NCBI RefSeq assembly: GCF_000964085.1
Contig: NZ_JZRB01000025.1
Location: 62,001-126,000 of the forward strand
Direction of reading: 5' to 3'
DNA: 64,000 nt
Source: Luteibacter yeojuensis
GTDB lineage: Bacteria > Pseudomonadota > Gammaproteobacteria > Xanthomonadales > Rhodanobacteraceae
This document shows, one piece after another, positions 11,519 to 22,034 of this stretch. How positions within the stretch are numbered: position 1 is the stretch's first letter; every line of letters begins with the position of its first letter. The notes beneath the pieces are model-generated. The model had not been told where the DNA came from. It ran no database searches and saw only the letters and a program-made list of their open reading frames with translations. The position numbers and the translations under genes were made by a program.

Positions 11519-12087
11519 GCGCGCAACATACGCCGTATCAGGCCGTCGCGGTCGATGAACTGATGTTTCAGGGCGGCGCCCAGGTGGCCCACGACGAGGA
11601 TGCACAGCACCCACACGAGGCTCACGTGCAGGGTATCGGTGAGAAGGCGCAGGGGCTCGTCCTTGCCGATCAGCACCGGGAGGTTGCCCAGGCCGAAGAA
11701 GCTAACGGGGTGGCCGCCCGCCATGCGGTGCAGGTAACCGGTGAGCGGCACGGCCAGCATCAGCACCTAAAGCACCCAGTGCAGGCCATGGGCCAGGTGC
11801 TGCTGCCAGGACGGGATGTGCGCCGGAAGCGGCGGCGGCCGGTGCGTGGCGCGCCAGAACAGCCGGAACACGGCCAGCCCGAAGATAAGGCTGCCGAACG
11901 ACGCGTGGTAGAACAGCACCTCGTCGTGGCCCGGCGCTTTCTTCGGGAAGGTTTCCATGAAGAACCCAAGGCCGATATTGAGGAGGATAAGCAGCGCGAT
12001 CAGCCAGTGGATGGCGGCGGCGACCTTGGTATAGGCGGTGGGCTGCACGAGGGGAGCGGAACGGAGCGCCTGGGCAGGCATGGACAT
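11515..12087 (-). pseudogene. Cytochrome b561 family gene interrupted by an in-frame amber codon
   Basis: The first part from ATG 12087 encodes a typical di-haem cytochrome b561 N-half (AAIHWLIALLILLNIGLGFF and a second helix with His). It ends at LHWVL, followed by TAG at 11769-11767. Translation then continues in the same frame with VLMLAVPLTGYLHRMAGGHPVSFFG and the last helix with conserved His (VSLVWVLCILVVGHLGAALKHQ). Relatives usually have an aromatic residue, often Tyr, at the stop position, so a single base change explains the break. Reading frame, helix content and the ATGA overlap with the sigma gene are otherwise intact. Alternatives are a sequencing error or a very recent nonsense mutation. 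Restart at the GTG after the stop could make only the C-half. Confidence 0.85.
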
Positions 12088-12169
12088 GGCGGTGGCCTCG
12101 GGTTGGCGGCACCGGGAGGGTGCCCACGCCATCCAAGATCGTCGGCGCCCCGGTTTTATTCCCTGGCAT

Positions 12170-12206
12170 AAAAAAACCGGCAGCCGCTGTGTGGGCGGGC
12201 TGCCGG
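12170..12206 (-). terminator. Rho-independent terminator of katE
   Basis: Read on the minus strand, a 9-bp stem CCGGCAGCC / GGCTGCCGG encloses a 12-base loop and is followed by seven T residues. It lies 30 bases past the katE stop, so it separates katE from the b561-sigma-anti-sigma unit. Confidence 0.9.
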
Positions 12207-12235
12207 GATGCCCTGGGAGGGGCGGAAACCAACCC

Positions 12236-14317
12236 TCAGGGGAGCGTCCGCACGCGGGGCTCGCGATCGAAATAGCGCCCCTTCGCGCCTTCGATGAACG
12301 CCTTGGTATCGGTAGCGGCGATGACGCCATCGTCCGGATCCAGTCCCGTCACCTCGAACAACGCCTGCCCGCCGGCATCCAGCGCGATCGCTTTCAGGTG
12401 GCCGAAGGCATCCCGCAGGAAGTCGATCGCGGCCGCTTCGTCGCGCAGCTGCCCGGCACCATCGGCGCTGAGCACGACGGCCACGGCATCGAAGTTGATG
12501 GACGGCGTGCCGGCCAGTTGCCCGTCGGCGACGAGCTTCTTGCCATCCGACAGCTTCGCACCACCCACTTTCGGTGCCACGACCTTCACCGTCGCGCCCG
12601 CCGCTTCGGCCGCTTTGCGCACGGACGCCACGGTTTTCGCATCGGAACCGTCATTCACGAGGATCCCCACCACACGCCCTTGCAGCGTGCGCTTCATCTT
12701 GCCGATGATCTGCAGGGCCGGCGACGGCGGCATGTCGAGCACGGGCGCCTTCGCCTTCGGAGCCGGGGGCAGCTTGTCGAGGGCGAGGCCGGCCGCTACC
12801 CGCTTGGCCAGGTCATCGTCGATGTGGCGCAGGTGGCCGACGACGGCCTCGCGCACGTGCAGCGTCTCAACCTTGGAAAGCTCGAACACCAGCGCCAGTG
12901 CGATGTGCGCCTGCTCGTGCGTGGTCTGGCTGGTGTAGAAGAGCCGCGCCTGGCTGTAGTGGTCGGCGAACGTCTCGGAGCGGATCCGGCCGCGCTCGCC
13001 CGCCTCTTCGGCCGGGAAAGAGCGGAAACCGCGAGAGGCGTCTTCCCGGGGCGCATCGTCCTGCAGCGAACTCGGCCCATACGCCACCCGGCCCTTGGGC
13101 ACCTGCTGCTGCATGTGGCCATCGCGCTGGTGGTTCGCGAATGGGCACTTCGGCGCATTGATTGGCAGCTGGTGGAAGTTGGGTGAACCAAGACGCGAGA
13201 GCTGCGTGTCCAGATAGGAGAACAGCCGGCCCTGCAGCAGCGGGTCGTTGCTGAAATCGATGCCCGGTACCAGGTGCGACGGACAGAACGCGACCTGCTC
13301 CGTCTCGGCGAAGAAGTTGTCGGGCCAGCGATCAAGCACCATGCGGCCGATGATCTTCAGCGGCACCAGTTCTTCGGGGATGAGCTTGGTGGCATCGAGG
13401 TGGTCGAACGGGAATTTGGCGGCCTGCTCCTCCGTGAAGAGCTGGACGCCCAGCTCCCACTCGGGGAAGTTGCCGGCCTGGATCGACTCGAACAGGTCAC
13501 GGCGATGGAAGTCCGGGTCCGCGCCCGCGAGCTTCACCGCTTCATCCCACACCGTGGATTGCAGGCCCAGTTTCGGCCGCCAGTGGAACTTCACGAAGGT
13601 GCTCTTGCCCGACGCATTTACCAGGCGGAACGAATGCACGCCGAAGCCTTCGATCATGCGCAGCGAGCGCGGGATGGCACGGTCGGACATGGCCCACATG
13701 ATCATGTGGAAGGCTTCCGGCGTCAGCGAGATGAAATCCCAGAACGTGTCGTGGGCACTGGCCGCCTGGGGAAACCCGCGATCGGGCTCCATTTTCACGG
13801 CGTGCACCAGGTCCGGGAACTTCATGGCGTCCTGGATGAAGAACACCGGAATATTGTTCCCCACGAGGTCCCAGTTACCTTCCTTCGTGTAGAGCTTCAC
13901 GGCGAAGCCGCGGACATCGCGTGGGGTATCCACCGAGCCCGCGCCACCGGCGACGGTCGAAAACCGCGTGAACACCGGCGTCTTTTCGCCCACCTCGGTC
14001 AGGATCCGCGCCGTGGTGTAGTTCTTCAACGACGCCGTGAGTTCGAAGAAGCCGTGCGCCGCGGAGCCGCGCGCATGGACGATGCGCTCGGGGATGCGCT
14101 CATGGTCGAAGTGCGTGATCTTCTCGCGGAGGATGAAGTCTTCCAGCAGCGTGGGGCCGCGCTGGCCAACGCGCAACGAGTTCTGGTCATCGCTTATCGG
14201 CGTGCCCTGGTCCGTCGTCATGGGCGGGTGCGACCCGCCGGCGAGCTGGTGGAGTTCGTCGCCGTTACCGCGCTCTTCTTTCGCGGCTTTGGACGGGCTT
14301 TTCGCTTTGCTGACCAT
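12236..14317 (-). CDS. katE: Large-subunit monofunctional catalase HPII
   Basis: KatE dismutes hydrogen peroxide in the cytosol. The 693-aa length matches large-subunit clade-2 catalases. The haem-pocket region is [20 protein letters not shown] (with the essential His), followed by [25 protein letters not shown]. The proximal region has [22 protein letters not shown]. The extra C-terminal flavodoxin-like domain is seen in [12 protein letters not shown]...[10 protein letters not shown]. The N-terminal extension is Lys/Ser-rich, as in HPII enzymes. The start ATG is at 14317. The gene is divergent from the UvrA paralogue. Confidence 0.96.
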   Translation of the reverse strand: MVSKAKSPSKAAKEERGNGDELHQLAGGSHPPMTTDQGTPISDDQNSLRVGQRGPTLLEDFILREKITHFDHERIPERIVHARGSAAHGFFELTASLKNYTTARILTEVGEKTPVFTRFSTVAGGAGSVDTPRDVRGFAVKLYTKEGNWDLVGNNIPVFFIQDAMKFPDLVHAVKMEPDRGFPQAASAHDTFWDFISLTPEAFHMIMWAMSDRAIPRSLRMIEGFGVHSFRLVNASGKSTFVKFHWRPKLGLQSTVWDEAVKLAGADPDFHRRDLFESIQAGNFPEWELGVQLFTEEQAAKFPFDHLDATKLIPEELVPLKIIGRMVLDRWPDNFFAETEQVAFCPSHLVPGIDFSNDPLLQGRLFSYLDTQLSRLGSPNFHQLPINAPKCPFANHQRDGHMQQQVPKGRVAYGPSSLQDDAPREDASRGFRSFPAEEAGERGRIRSETFADHYSQARLFYTSQTTHEQAHIALALVFELSKVETLHVREAVVGHLRHIDDDLAKRVAAGLALDKLPPAPKAKAPVLDMPPSPALQIIGKMKRTLQGRVVGILVNDGSDAKTVASVRKAAEAAGATVKVVAPKVGGAKLSDGKKLVADGQLAGTPSINFDAVAVVLSADGAGQLRDEAAAIDFLRDAFGHLKAIALDAGGQALFEVTGLDPDDGVIAATDTKAFIEGAKGRYFDREPRVRTLP

Positions 14318-14425
14318 GGCGCACCTCGGCTGGGATCAGCTTCCGACCTTGCGTGAGGTGGTGTATACATCGCGTGCGCAGCCTGCATGCGGCACTGGCA
14401 CGATCCGTGCCGCATAATTGGTCTC

Positions 14426-16942
14426 ATGGCCAAAGAAACCGATGCGTTCGTCCACGTACGTGGCGCGCGCGAACACAATCTCAAGAACGTCGACGTGCGT
14501 ATCCCGCGTGATGCACTTGTCGTCTTTTCCGGCATATCCGGCTCGGGAAAATCGTCGCTTGCCTTCGGCACCCTCTATGCCGAGGCGCAGCGCCGGTATC
14601 TCGAGTCCGTGGCGCCGTACGCACGCCGGCTCATCGACCAGGTCGGCGTTCCAGACGTGGACAATATCGAAGGGCTGCCACCGGCCGTAGCGCTGCAGCA
14701 GCAACGCGGTACGCCTGGCACGCGCTCGTCGGTGGGCAGTGTCACGACGCTATCGAGCATGGCACGCATGCTGTACTCCCGCGCGGGCACGTACCCGGCG
14801 GGGCAACCCATGCTCTACGCCGAAGATTTCTCGCCCAACACACCGCAGGGCGCCTGCCCGCATTGCCACGGCCTGGGTCATGTGTACGAGGTGACGGAGA
14901 AGACGATGGTGCCGGACCCTTCGCTCACCATCCGCGAACGCGCCATCGCGTCGTGGCCGCCCGCGTGGCATGGGCAGAACCTTCGCGACATCCTTGTCAC
15001 GCTCGGCTACGACGTGGATATCCCCTGGCGCGACCTGCCGAAGAAGCAACGCGACTGGATCCTCTTCACTGAGGAACAGCCCGTCGCACCGGTGTATGCC
15101 GGCTTTACGCCCGCAGAAACCCGCGCGGCACTGAAGCGCAAGGCCGAGCCAAGCTACATGGGGACGTACATGGGCGCGCGCCGGTACGTGTTGCATACCT
15201 TCACCACCACGCAAAGCACGGTGATGAAGAAGCGGGTGTCCCGCTACATGGTCGGCAGCACATGTCCGGTGTGCGATGGAAAGCGGCTGAAGAAGGCCTC
15301 GTTGTCGGTGACTTTCGCGAGCCTCGACATCGGTGAACTGTCCGCCCTGTCGTTCGACCGGATGGCCGGGGTGCTAGCACCCGTGGCCGAGGGCAAGCAC
15401 GGGCGGGGCTCGCCGAAGCTTTCCGAGGAGAAACGCCTCGTGGCCCAGCGTATCGCCCAGGACATGCTGGTACGGATCGAAACGCTACGGACCCTCGGCC
15501 TGGGCTACCTCTCCATGGACCGCTCGAGCCCCACGCTATCTCCTGGCGAACTCCAGCGCCTTCGCCTGGCCACGCAGATCCGTTCCAACCTGTTTGGCGT
15601 GGTCTATGTGCTGGATGAGCCCTCCGCCGGGCTACACCCCGCCGACGGCGAGGCCTTGATGGCGGCGCTTGGGCAGCTCAAGGAAGCCGGCAACTCCATC
15701 TTCGTGGTGGAGCACGACCTCGACATGATGCGGCGTGCCGACTGGCTCGTCGACGTAGGCCCGGGTGCGGGCGAGCGCGGCGGCGAAGTGCTCTACAGCG
15801 GGCCACCGAAGGGTCTTCAGCATGTAGCTGGCTCGCATACCGCGCGGTACCTCTTCGCGAAGGAACGCGTGGCTAAGCGAGAGCCCCGCAGGCCCACCGG
15901 CTGGCTCGAGCTGCGCGGCATCACGCGCAACAACCTCCACGGGCTCGATGCGGCCTTTCCCTTGGGCGCCTTCACAGCCGTCACCGGCATCTCGGGCTCG
16001 GGCAAGTCCAGCCTCGTCAGCCAGGCGCTTGTCGAACTGCTCGGCGAACACCTTGGCCACGACATGCCAGCGGGCACGGACGAGAGCGACGAGGGCCCGA
16101 CGATCGCCACGCGGACGGGTGGGCGCATCCACCGCGGCGCCGACGCCATTACCCGCCTTGTGCAAGTGGACCAAAAACCCATTGGCCGCACGCCCCGGTC
16201 GAACCTCGCAACCTATACCGGCCTGTTCGACCACGTACGCAAGCTGTTCGCCGCGACGAAGGCCGCAAAGGCGAAGCGCTACGACCCTGGCCGTTTTTCG
16301 TTCAACGTCGCCAAGGGCCGCTGCGAAACCTGCGAAGGCGAAGGCTTCGTCAGCGTCGAGCTGTTGTTCATGCCGAGCGTCTATGCACCCTGCCCTACCT
16401 GCCATGGCGCGCGCTATAACGAGCAGACGCTCAAGGTAGCGTGGAACGGAAAGAATATCGCGGAAGTCCTCGGCCTCACTGTTGACGAAGCATGCGAGTT
16501 TTTCGCGGACGAACCCGCCGTCGCCAAACCGCTACACCTGCTGCGCGATATCGGGCTGGGCTATCTCCGGCTTGGGCAACCCGCCACCGAGCTTTCCGGT
16601 GGCGAGGCACAGCGCATCAAGCTCGCCACGGAGCTGCAGCGGCCCCAGCGCGGCAACACCCTCTACGTCCTCGATGAACCCACCACCGGCCTGCACCCCG
16701 CTGACGTCGAGAAGCTCATGGCGCAGCTGCAGGGCCTCGTGGATGCGGGCAACACCGTGATCACGGTCGAGCACGAGATGCGTGTTGTCGCCGGGAGTGA
16801 TTGGGTGATTGATGTGGGACCCGGCGCAGGCGAGGACGGCGGCCGGATCATCGCCAGTGGGCCGCCCGCGGAAGTCGCACGCGCGGAAGGCAGCTTGACG
16901 GCCAAGTACCTGAAGCGGCTGCTTATTCCACCGCACGACTAA
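14426..16942 (+). CDS. UvrA-like ABC ATPase (UvrA2 type, without UvrB-binding domain)
   Basis: This 838-aa protein has the two tandem ABC ATPase modules of excinuclease UvrA. The first Walker A is [25 protein letters not shown], and signature 1 is [15 protein letters not shown] with [11 protein letters not shown]. The second Walker A is [12 protein letters not shown], and signature 2 is [13 protein letters not shown] with [11 protein letters not shown]. Zinc-module cysteines are present ([31 protein letters not shown]). The segment that in canonical UvrA carries the UvrB-binding domain is missing: the chain passes from the [12 protein letters not shown] region almost directly to CPHC. It is thus a UvrA2/drug-resistance type paralogue rather than the repair-essential uvrA. 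The ATG at 14426 precedes the conserved [11 protein letters not shown]. Confidence 0.92.
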   Translation: MAKETDAFVHVRGAREHNLKNVDVRIPRDALVVFSGISGSGKSSLAFGTLYAEAQRRYLESVAPYARRLIDQVGVPDVDNIEGLPPAVALQQQRGTPGTRSSVGSVTTLSSMARMLYSRAGTYPAGQPMLYAEDFSPNTPQGACPHCHGLGHVYEVTEKTMVPDPSLTIRERAIASWPPAWHGQNLRDILVTLGYDVDIPWRDLPKKQRDWILFTEEQPVAPVYAGFTPAETRAALKRKAEPSYMGTYMGARRYVLHTFTTTQSTVMKKRVSRYMVGSTCPVCDGKRLKKASLSVTFASLDIGELSALSFDRMAGVLAPVAEGKHGRGSPKLSEEKRLVAQRIAQDMLVRIETLRTLGLGYLSMDRSSPTLSPGELQRLRLATQIRSNLFGVVYVLDEPSAGLHPADGEALMAALGQLKEAGNSIFVVEHDLDMMRRADWLVDVGPGAGERGGEVLYSGPPKGLQHVAGSHTARYLFAKERVAKREPRRPTGWLELRGITRNNLHGLDAAFPLGAFTAVTGISGSGKSSLVSQALVELLGEHLGHDMPAGTDESDEGPTIATRTGGRIHRGADAITRLVQVDQKPIGRTPRSNLATYTGLFDHVRKLFAATKAAKAKRYDPGRFSFNVAKGRCETCEGEGFVSVELLFMPSVYAPCPTCHGARYNEQTLKVAWNGKNIAEVLGLTVDEACEFFADEPAVAKPLHLLRDIGLGYLRLGQPATELSGGEAQRIKLATELQRPQRGNTLYVLDEPTTGLHPADVEKLMAQLQGLVDAGNTVITVEHEMRVVAGSDWVIDVGPGAGEDGGRIIASGPPAEVARAEGSLTAKYLKRLLIPPHD

Positions 16943-17012
16943 ACGCGCTTCCGTCACGCGGGGCAGCGCATCCTCCCCGCCACCAACCGCCATCCATGAC
17001 CGGAGACAAGCC

Positions 17013-17783
17013 ATGAACCGTCGTGAATTCTCGGCCAGCATGTTCCTTGGCTTGTCCGCGGCCGCCTTGGCGCGCGGTGTCATGGCGGCGCCGGCCATGG
17101 CTGCGCCCGCCAAGGCAAGGAACATCGTCATGGTCCATGGCCTCTTCGCCGATGGCTCGTGCTGGTCTGAAGTGATTCCCCTGCTCCAGGCGAAGGGCTT
17201 CAACGTGACGGCGGTACAGAACCCGCTGACCACCCTCCCCGAGGCCGTCGATGCCTGCCGCCGTGTGCTCGACCGGCAGGACGGGCCCACGGTGCTCGTG
17301 GGCCATTCGTTCTCCGGCATGATCGTGACCGAAGCCGGCGTGCATCCGAAGGTGGCATCGCTGGTCTATGTCGCAGCCCGTGCACCCGACGCCGGGGAGG
17401 ACTACACCGCGCTAGCCAAGAAGTACCCGACACCGCCGGCCTCGAATGGAATCGTGTTCGACGGTGACGAAGGCCGGCTCACCGAGGAATCCTTCATCCG
17501 CGACTTCGCAGGCGACCTGCCGAAGGAAAAGTCCCGTGCGCTGTTCGCCGTGCAAGAACCCTTCAAGAAGGCCCTGCTGACCGGCAAGACGACAAACGCC
17601 GCATGGCGCCAGAAGCCGAGCTTCTATGCGGTATCGGCCGACGACCGCACCATCAACCCCGACCTCGAGCGCTACATGGCCAAGCGCATGAACGCGCAGA
17701 CGATCGAACTGAAGTCGAGCCACGTGTCGATGATTTCGCACCCGCGAGAGATTGCCGACCTGATCCTCAAAGCCGCGGGATAA
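17013..17783 (+). CDS. Exported alpha/beta-hydrolase (EstC/salicylate-esterase-like)
   Basis: This 256-aa serine hydrolase has a Tat-like leader (MNRREFSASMFLG...AMAAPAK). The oxyanion region is VMVHGLFADGSCW. The nucleophile elbow is VLVGHSFSGMIV, and the catalytic acid and His lie in the C-terminal part (SADDRTINP, SSHVSMISHP). The HG.F....W pattern and length match the plant-esterase-like (EstC, methyl-salicylate-type) branch. The substrate is unknown. It sits after the UvrA paralogue with a 70-base gap, and may be separately expressed. Confidence 0.85.
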   Translation: MNRREFSASMFLGLSAAALARGVMAAPAMAAPAKARNIVMVHGLFADGSCWSEVIPLLQAKGFNVTAVQNPLTTLPEAVDACRRVLDRQDGPTVLVGHSFSGMIVTEAGVHPKVASLVYVAARAPDAGEDYTALAKKYPTPPASNGIVFDGDEGRLTEESFIRDFAGDLPKEKSRALFAVQEPFKKALLTGKTTNAAWRQKPSFYAVSADDRTINPDLERYMAKRMNAQTIELKSSHVSMISHPREIADLILKAAG

Positions 17784-17801
17784 GCGAAAGCGGGCGTCGA
17801 C

Positions 17802-18161
17802 CTAGGGCTCGCCGAAGCGCTTCCAGGCCCGTGCCGCCTTGATCAGGTACCAGATGAACATGGCTGCGAGCACGGAGTTGAGTGGCAACAGCAAGTCGAA
17901 CAGCCACGCGCCGCCGGGCCAAATGCGACTCTCGTCCGCGCCAACGGCTTGCACCAAGACGAGCACCAGCCCCAGCGGAAAGGACAGGACGTTGAGTGCG
18001 AGCGATCGCAGGGAACTCGCGCACCAGGCATGGTCCTCGCAGGCGATCTGGTAAGCCAGCGCGACGCAGAACAGCGAAAAATGGATGGCGGACATGACCA
18101 GGATGGCCATGACGGCTTTGGTTCGTGCGAAGCGCCGCCGCTTCGGCAACGTCTCTGTCAT
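17802..18161 (-). CDS. Small multi-helix membrane protein
   Basis: The 119-aa protein has three hydrophobic segments (AVMAILVMSAIHFSLFCVALAYQ, VLSFPLGLVLVLVQAVGA, LFDLLLPLNSVLAAMFIWYLI) after a basic N-terminus. No family is recognised. Its ATG overlaps the stop of the upstream lipoprotein hydrolase gene (ATGA), so the two are probably cotranscribed and coupled. Confidence 0.75.
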   Translation of the reverse strand: MTETLPKRRRFARTKAVMAILVMSAIHFSLFCVALAYQIACEDHAWCASSLRSLALNVLSFPLGLVLVLVQAVGADESRIWPGGAWLFDLLLPLNSVLAAMFIWYLIKAARAWKRFGEP

Positions 18162-20059
18162 GGGGTTGCGCCTTCCCTGTCTACGTTATCGTTAAGTATG
18201 CGCCGCACCTCCAACACCGCCTGCGGCGTCTCCTGCACGCTGTGCCCGGAGACGATCACCTTCTCGCTCGCTGCGCCATCGAGGTGCGAGCTCCAGTAAG
18301 GCACGAGCCCGTCATCGGAATCTTCGAGCGGGCCTTCCGGGTTTCGCCGCGCGATGATGGAGTGGTAACGCACGCGCGGGTCGATCGCCAGCCTGGCGGC
18401 CGCCTTGACGAAGGCGTCTTCACTGCGCAGGTTGTCGACGCTGTTGGGCACGAGCGGCACCTTCTTGCCTTGCGCCGTGCCGTCATCGTTCGCCAGGTCG
18501 GCCAGCATGCCGCCCACGCGCGTCACCATGGCGGCCGGGAGACGTATGAGGTTGGAGACCAGGCGTGCCAACGTATTGCCGGCGAACACCGTGCCGCGGT
18601 GGGGCGCGGCGATGAAGATGGCTTCGTCGAAGTTCGGCAGCGCGGTGAACCTGAGGTACGGGTCGATCTCGTTCGCCCGCCTGACGAGGTACGCCTTGCG
18701 CCGCGCGCTGCCCTGCGCCACGTCGTCGACGATGGTGTCGCCCGAGGACGACACCATGAGCCGCGCGATGACACCGCCCATGCTGTGGCCGACGATCACC
18801 ATGTGGTTCGAGGCCACGGCCTTGCCCGTGGGGTCGTAATGGGCCAGCGTCTTCGCGAACGCGTCGCGGATGGCGCGGTTGTTGATGGCGATGGGCATGT
18901 TGGTGGGGTAATACACCTGCCACACCTGGAAGTGCCGGCGCAGGCGTTCATCGCCCAGGATATCGTTGGCGACGTTCACCCAGGCTTCCGGGCTCGAGGC
19001 CAGGCCGTGCAGCAGCAGGATGACGCGGCGATCCGGGTCGTACGGCTGCATCAGGTAGATGCGTGGATCGCGGATGCCCCGTTCGCGCCCGAACAACGTG
19101 GCGAGGGATTGTGACGCGAACCCCGAACGGGCCAGCCACAAGCCGTAGCCGGCCGTGAAATTGCCGGCCAGCGGCACCGTGGTGGGCCCTACCGACACGG
19201 TGGCGTCCTGGAACGGGTCGTGGCCCTCCAGCACCGCGTTATCGGCGTGGAGCACGGCATCGAGGTTGTCGCCGGCAAAGCGCAGGAACGCGGTGGCCGA
19301 GGGTGTCGGCATGGAGCGATACGGGTCCTTGATATCCGCGCCCTCGTCGGGGCGCAGGTCGACCACCAGTTCCGCACCCAGGCCATCACGCCGGAACGTG
19401 CTGCGGATGCCTTCGAAGCGCATGGCCGATGCCGCCACCACCTCGCGGGGGTGTTCGTTGGCCCAAGCCAGGTCGTGGAGGTCGACCGCCACGTGCGTGC
19501 CGCCCAGGTCGATCGCCAGCGGCACGTTCGGGTTCCGCCGGGCGCGGTGGCCCAGCGCCACGGCGAACTGCTGCACCGCGTAGTTGTAGTAATCGCGGAC
19601 CTGGGTCTGCCGGTCCTCGAACGCCCGCTCCGGTGCGGTGCGCTCGGTGAAGAAAAGATAGGCGTAGGCGTGCCGCGCGACCTCGAGGTATGCCTCGGCC
19701 TGCTCGCGGTCGCCCTCCTGCACCACGCCGAAGCCCTTGCCGGTGGCACGGGCGAGCCACAACTCCGCCAGGGCCGACTGGCGCCGTTCCTCGCCCATGG
19801 GCGATACGGCCGCCAGCGCGTTGATGCACGGCAAGGGCTCGCTTTCGCAGGGCGCGGCGTCCACACCGGCCATGGCCAGCGTCTCGGCCGTCTGGCCGCT
19901 CAGGTGGCGGCTGGAGAGGATATCGCCGCGGCGCTGCGCGATGTATTCGCGCGGCGTGACATCGCCCACGGTGACCATGGCGCAACCACCGAGGAACAGC
20001 AGCATGCCGGCGACGAGCAGGCCGGTGAACCAGGTTGCATGCGGCAGCCGGTGCGGCAT
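18158..20059 (-). CDS. Lipoprotein alpha/beta-hydrolase (lipase-like)
   Basis: This ~633-aa protein has a lipoprotein signal: a hydrophobic run, then LFLGGC as lipobox. The N-terminal half is helical and probably a periplasmic or surface domain. The C-terminal hydrolase domain shows the oxyanion motif LLLHGLASSPEAW, the nucleophile elbow VIVGHSMGGVIARLM, and a late SDDGLVPYWSSHLDGA...VSGHSVQE with the likely catalytic Asp and His. This is the pattern of large triacylglycerol-lipase-like lipoproteins. I chose the ATG at 20059 (MPHRLPH), directly in front of the signal peptide, over an upstream in-frame ATG. It overlaps the following membrane-protein gene. Confidence 0.85.
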   Translation of the reverse strand: MPHRLPHATWFTGLLVAGMLLFLGGCAMVTVGDVTPREYIAQRRGDILSSRHLSGQTAETLAMAGVDAAPCESEPLPCINALAAVSPMGEERRQSALAELWLARATGKGFGVVQEGDREQAEAYLEVARHAYAYLFFTERTAPERAFEDRQTQVRDYYNYAVQQFAVALGHRARRNPNVPLAIDLGGTHVAVDLHDLAWANEHPREVVAASAMRFEGIRSTFRRDGLGAELVVDLRPDEGADIKDPYRSMPTPSATAFLRFAGDNLDAVLHADNAVLEGHDPFQDATVSVGPTTVPLAGNFTAGYGLWLARSGFASQSLATLFGRERGIRDPRIYLMQPYDPDRRVILLLHGLASSPEAWVNVANDILGDERLRRHFQVWQVYYPTNMPIAINNRAIRDAFAKTLAHYDPTGKAVASNHMVIVGHSMGGVIARLMVSSSGDTIVDDVAQGSARRKAYLVRRANEIDPYLRFTALPNFDEAIFIAAPHRGTVFAGNTLARLVSNLIRLPAAMVTRVGGMLADLANDDGTAQGKKVPLVPNSVDNLRSEDAFVKAAARLAIDPRVRYHSIIARRNPEGPLEDSDDGLVPYWSSHLDGAASEKVIVSGHSVQETPQAVLEVRRILNDNVDREGATP

Positions 20060-20205
20060 CGGGTCTCCAGCGCGGTGGGGCGCGGCGCAGGATAGCACCC
20101 GCCGCACGGATCAAATTTTAACGAGTGGGCGGTTCACGTCGCGCCGACATGCTAATAAGCTTCATCGACGTATCCCACGTTCACCTGGCTGCCAAGGAGC
20201 GTACC

Positions 20206-21207
20206 GTGAAGCTTCGCCCCGCCCTTTTCGCGCTCGCCGCCACCGTGATCACCGCGCCCGCGCTGGCGAAAGACGTGACCCTGCTCAATGTGAGCTACGA
20301 CCCCACGCGCGAGCTGTACAAGGCGCTGAACACCGCGTTCGTCGCCGACTGGAAGGCCAGCCACGCCGGTGACAGCGTCACCATCCGCATGTCGCATGGC
20401 GGCTCGGGCAAGCAGGCGCGCGCCGTGGTCGATGGCCTCCCGGCCGACGTGGTCACCCTGGCGCTGGCCTACGACATCGACGCCGTCGCCGATCGCGGCC
20501 TGCTGGCGAAAGACTGGCAGGCCCGCCTGCCCGACAACGCCTCGCCGTACACCTCCACCATCGTGTTCCTGGTGCGCAAGGGCAACCCGAAGGGCATCCG
20601 CGACTGGGGCGACCTGGTGAAGCCGGGCATCCAGGTGGTGACGCCGAACCCGAAAACCTCCGGTGGCGCGCGCTGGAACTTCCTCGCCGCATGGGGTTAC
20701 GCGCTGAAGCAACCCGGCGGCAACGACGACACCGCCAAGGCGTTCGTGAAGGCCTTGTTCCAGCACGTGCCCGTGCTGGACACCGGCGCCCGTGGCGCCA
20801 CGAACACTTTCGCCCAGCGCGGCATGGGCGACGTGCTGGTGGCGTGGGAGAACGAGGCCCTGCTGGCGAAACGCGAACCCGGCGGCGACCAGTTCGACAT
20901 CGTGGTGCCGTCCATCACCATCGTCGCCGAGCCGCCCGTGGCCGTCGTGGACAAGAACGCCGCGGCCCATGGCACCACCGAGGTGGCCGAGGCGTACCTG
21001 AAGTTCCTCTACACCCCGCAGGCGCAGGAGATCGAAGCGCGCAACTTCTATCGCCCGCGCTCACCCGAGGTGGCGGCGAAGTACGCATCGCAATTCCCGC
21101 AGGTGAAGACGTTCACGCTGGCCGAGGTGTTCGGTGACTGGCGCAAGGCGCAGGCGAAGTTCTTTGCCGATGGCGCCCTCTTCGACCAGGTCGGGCCAGG
21201 CAACTAG
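20206..21207 (+). CDS. sbp: Sulfate ABC transporter, periplasmic sulfate-binding protein
   Basis: This is the substrate-binding component of the sulfate/thiosulfate importer. A signal peptide ([20 protein letters not shown]) is followed by the family hallmark [14 protein letters not shown]. Ligand-binding stretches [26 protein letters not shown] and the late FYRPR are all present. The start is the GTG at 20206: AAGGAG at 20194-20199 is six bases upstream and the signal peptide begins there. An upstream in-frame ATG would add an unlikely leader. It is the first gene of a four-gene operon; the permease gene follows after two bases. Confidence 0.95.
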   Translation: MKLRPALFALAATVITAPALAKDVTLLNVSYDPTRELYKALNTAFVADWKASHAGDSVTIRMSHGGSGKQARAVVDGLPADVVTLALAYDIDAVADRGLLAKDWQARLPDNASPYTSTIVFLVRKGNPKGIRDWGDLVKPGIQVVTPNPKTSGGARWNFLAAWGYALKQPGGNDDTAKAFVKALFQHVPVLDTGARGATNTFAQRGMGDVLVAWENEALLAKREPGGDQFDIVVPSITIVAEPPVAVVDKNAAAHGTTEVAEAYLKFLYTPQAQEIEARNFYRPRSPEVAAKYASQFPQVKTFTLAEVFGDWRKAQAKFFADGALFDQVGPGN

Positions 21208-21209
21208 CG

Positions 21210-22034
21210 ATGCGGCGGCGCGTGCTTCCCGGTTTCGGCCTCAGCCTGGGCTACACCCTCACGTGGCTTTGCCTGGTGGTGCTGCTGCCGCTGGCCGCCC
21301 TGGCCTGGAAGGCCTCGGGCATCGGCTTCGAAGGCGTGGCCCGGTTGTTCACGTCACCGCGCACGCTCTCTGCCCTGAAGCTGAGCTTCGGCGGCGCGCT
21401 GCTGGCCGCCATGGCCAATGTCGTCATCGGGCTGGTGGTGACGTGGGCGCTGGTGCGCTACCGCTTCCCCGGCCGCCGCCTGCTCGATGCCCTCATCGAC
21501 CTGCCCTTCGCGCTGCCCACGGCCGTCGCGGGCATCGCGCTCACGGCCATCTACGCGCCGAACGGCTGGCTGGGCCAATGGCTGGTGCCGCTGGGCATCA
21601 AGGTGGCCTACACGCCACTGGGCGTGCTGCTGGCCATGGTGTTCGTCGGTTTCCCCTTCGTCGTCCGCACGCTGCAGCCCGTGCTGCAATCGCTGGAGCG
21701 CGACGTGGAGGAAGCCGCCGAGAGCCTCGGCGCCACCGGTGCGCAGACCTTCCTGCGGGTGATCCTGCCCACGCTCGTGCCTACCTTGCTCACCGGCTTC
21801 GCGTTATCGCTGGCGCGCGGCGTGGGCGAATATGGCTCGGTGATCTTCATCGCCGGTAACATCCCGAACCGCTCGGAAATCGCGCCATTGCTCATCGTGC
21901 AGCGGCTGGAGGAGTTCGACTACGCCACGGCATCGGCCCTCGGCATCGTCATGCTGGCGTTCTCGCTGCTGTTGCTGGTGCTTGTCGCCACGCTGCAGCG
22001 CTGGACGCGCCGCTGGGCGGAGCCGGCCACGTGA
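21210..22034 (+). CDS. cysT: Sulfate ABC transporter permease CysT
   Basis: Inner-membrane permease of 274 aa with six predicted helices. It has the EAA loop typical of sulfate permeases ([28 protein letters not shown]) and the characteristic ending with [24 protein letters not shown]. It forms the channel with CysW. Its stop overlaps the cysW start by four bases (GTGA context). Confidence 0.95.
   Translation: MRRRVLPGFGLSLGYTLTWLCLVVLLPLAALAWKASGIGFEGVARLFTSPRTLSALKLSFGGALLAAMANVVIGLVVTWALVRYRFPGRRLLDALIDLPFALPTAVAGIALTAIYAPNGWLGQWLVPLGIKVAYTPLGVLLAMVFVGFPFVVRTLQPVLQSLERDVEEAAESLGATGAQTFLRVILPTLVPTLLTGFALSLARGVGEYGSVIFIAGNIPNRSEIAPLLIVQRLEEFDYATASALGIVMLAFSLLLLVLVATLQRWTRRWAEPAT

Noticed and set aside
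13274-14356. Long plus-strand frame opposite katE
   Set aside because: Arg/His-rich shadow; katE motifs are unambiguous.
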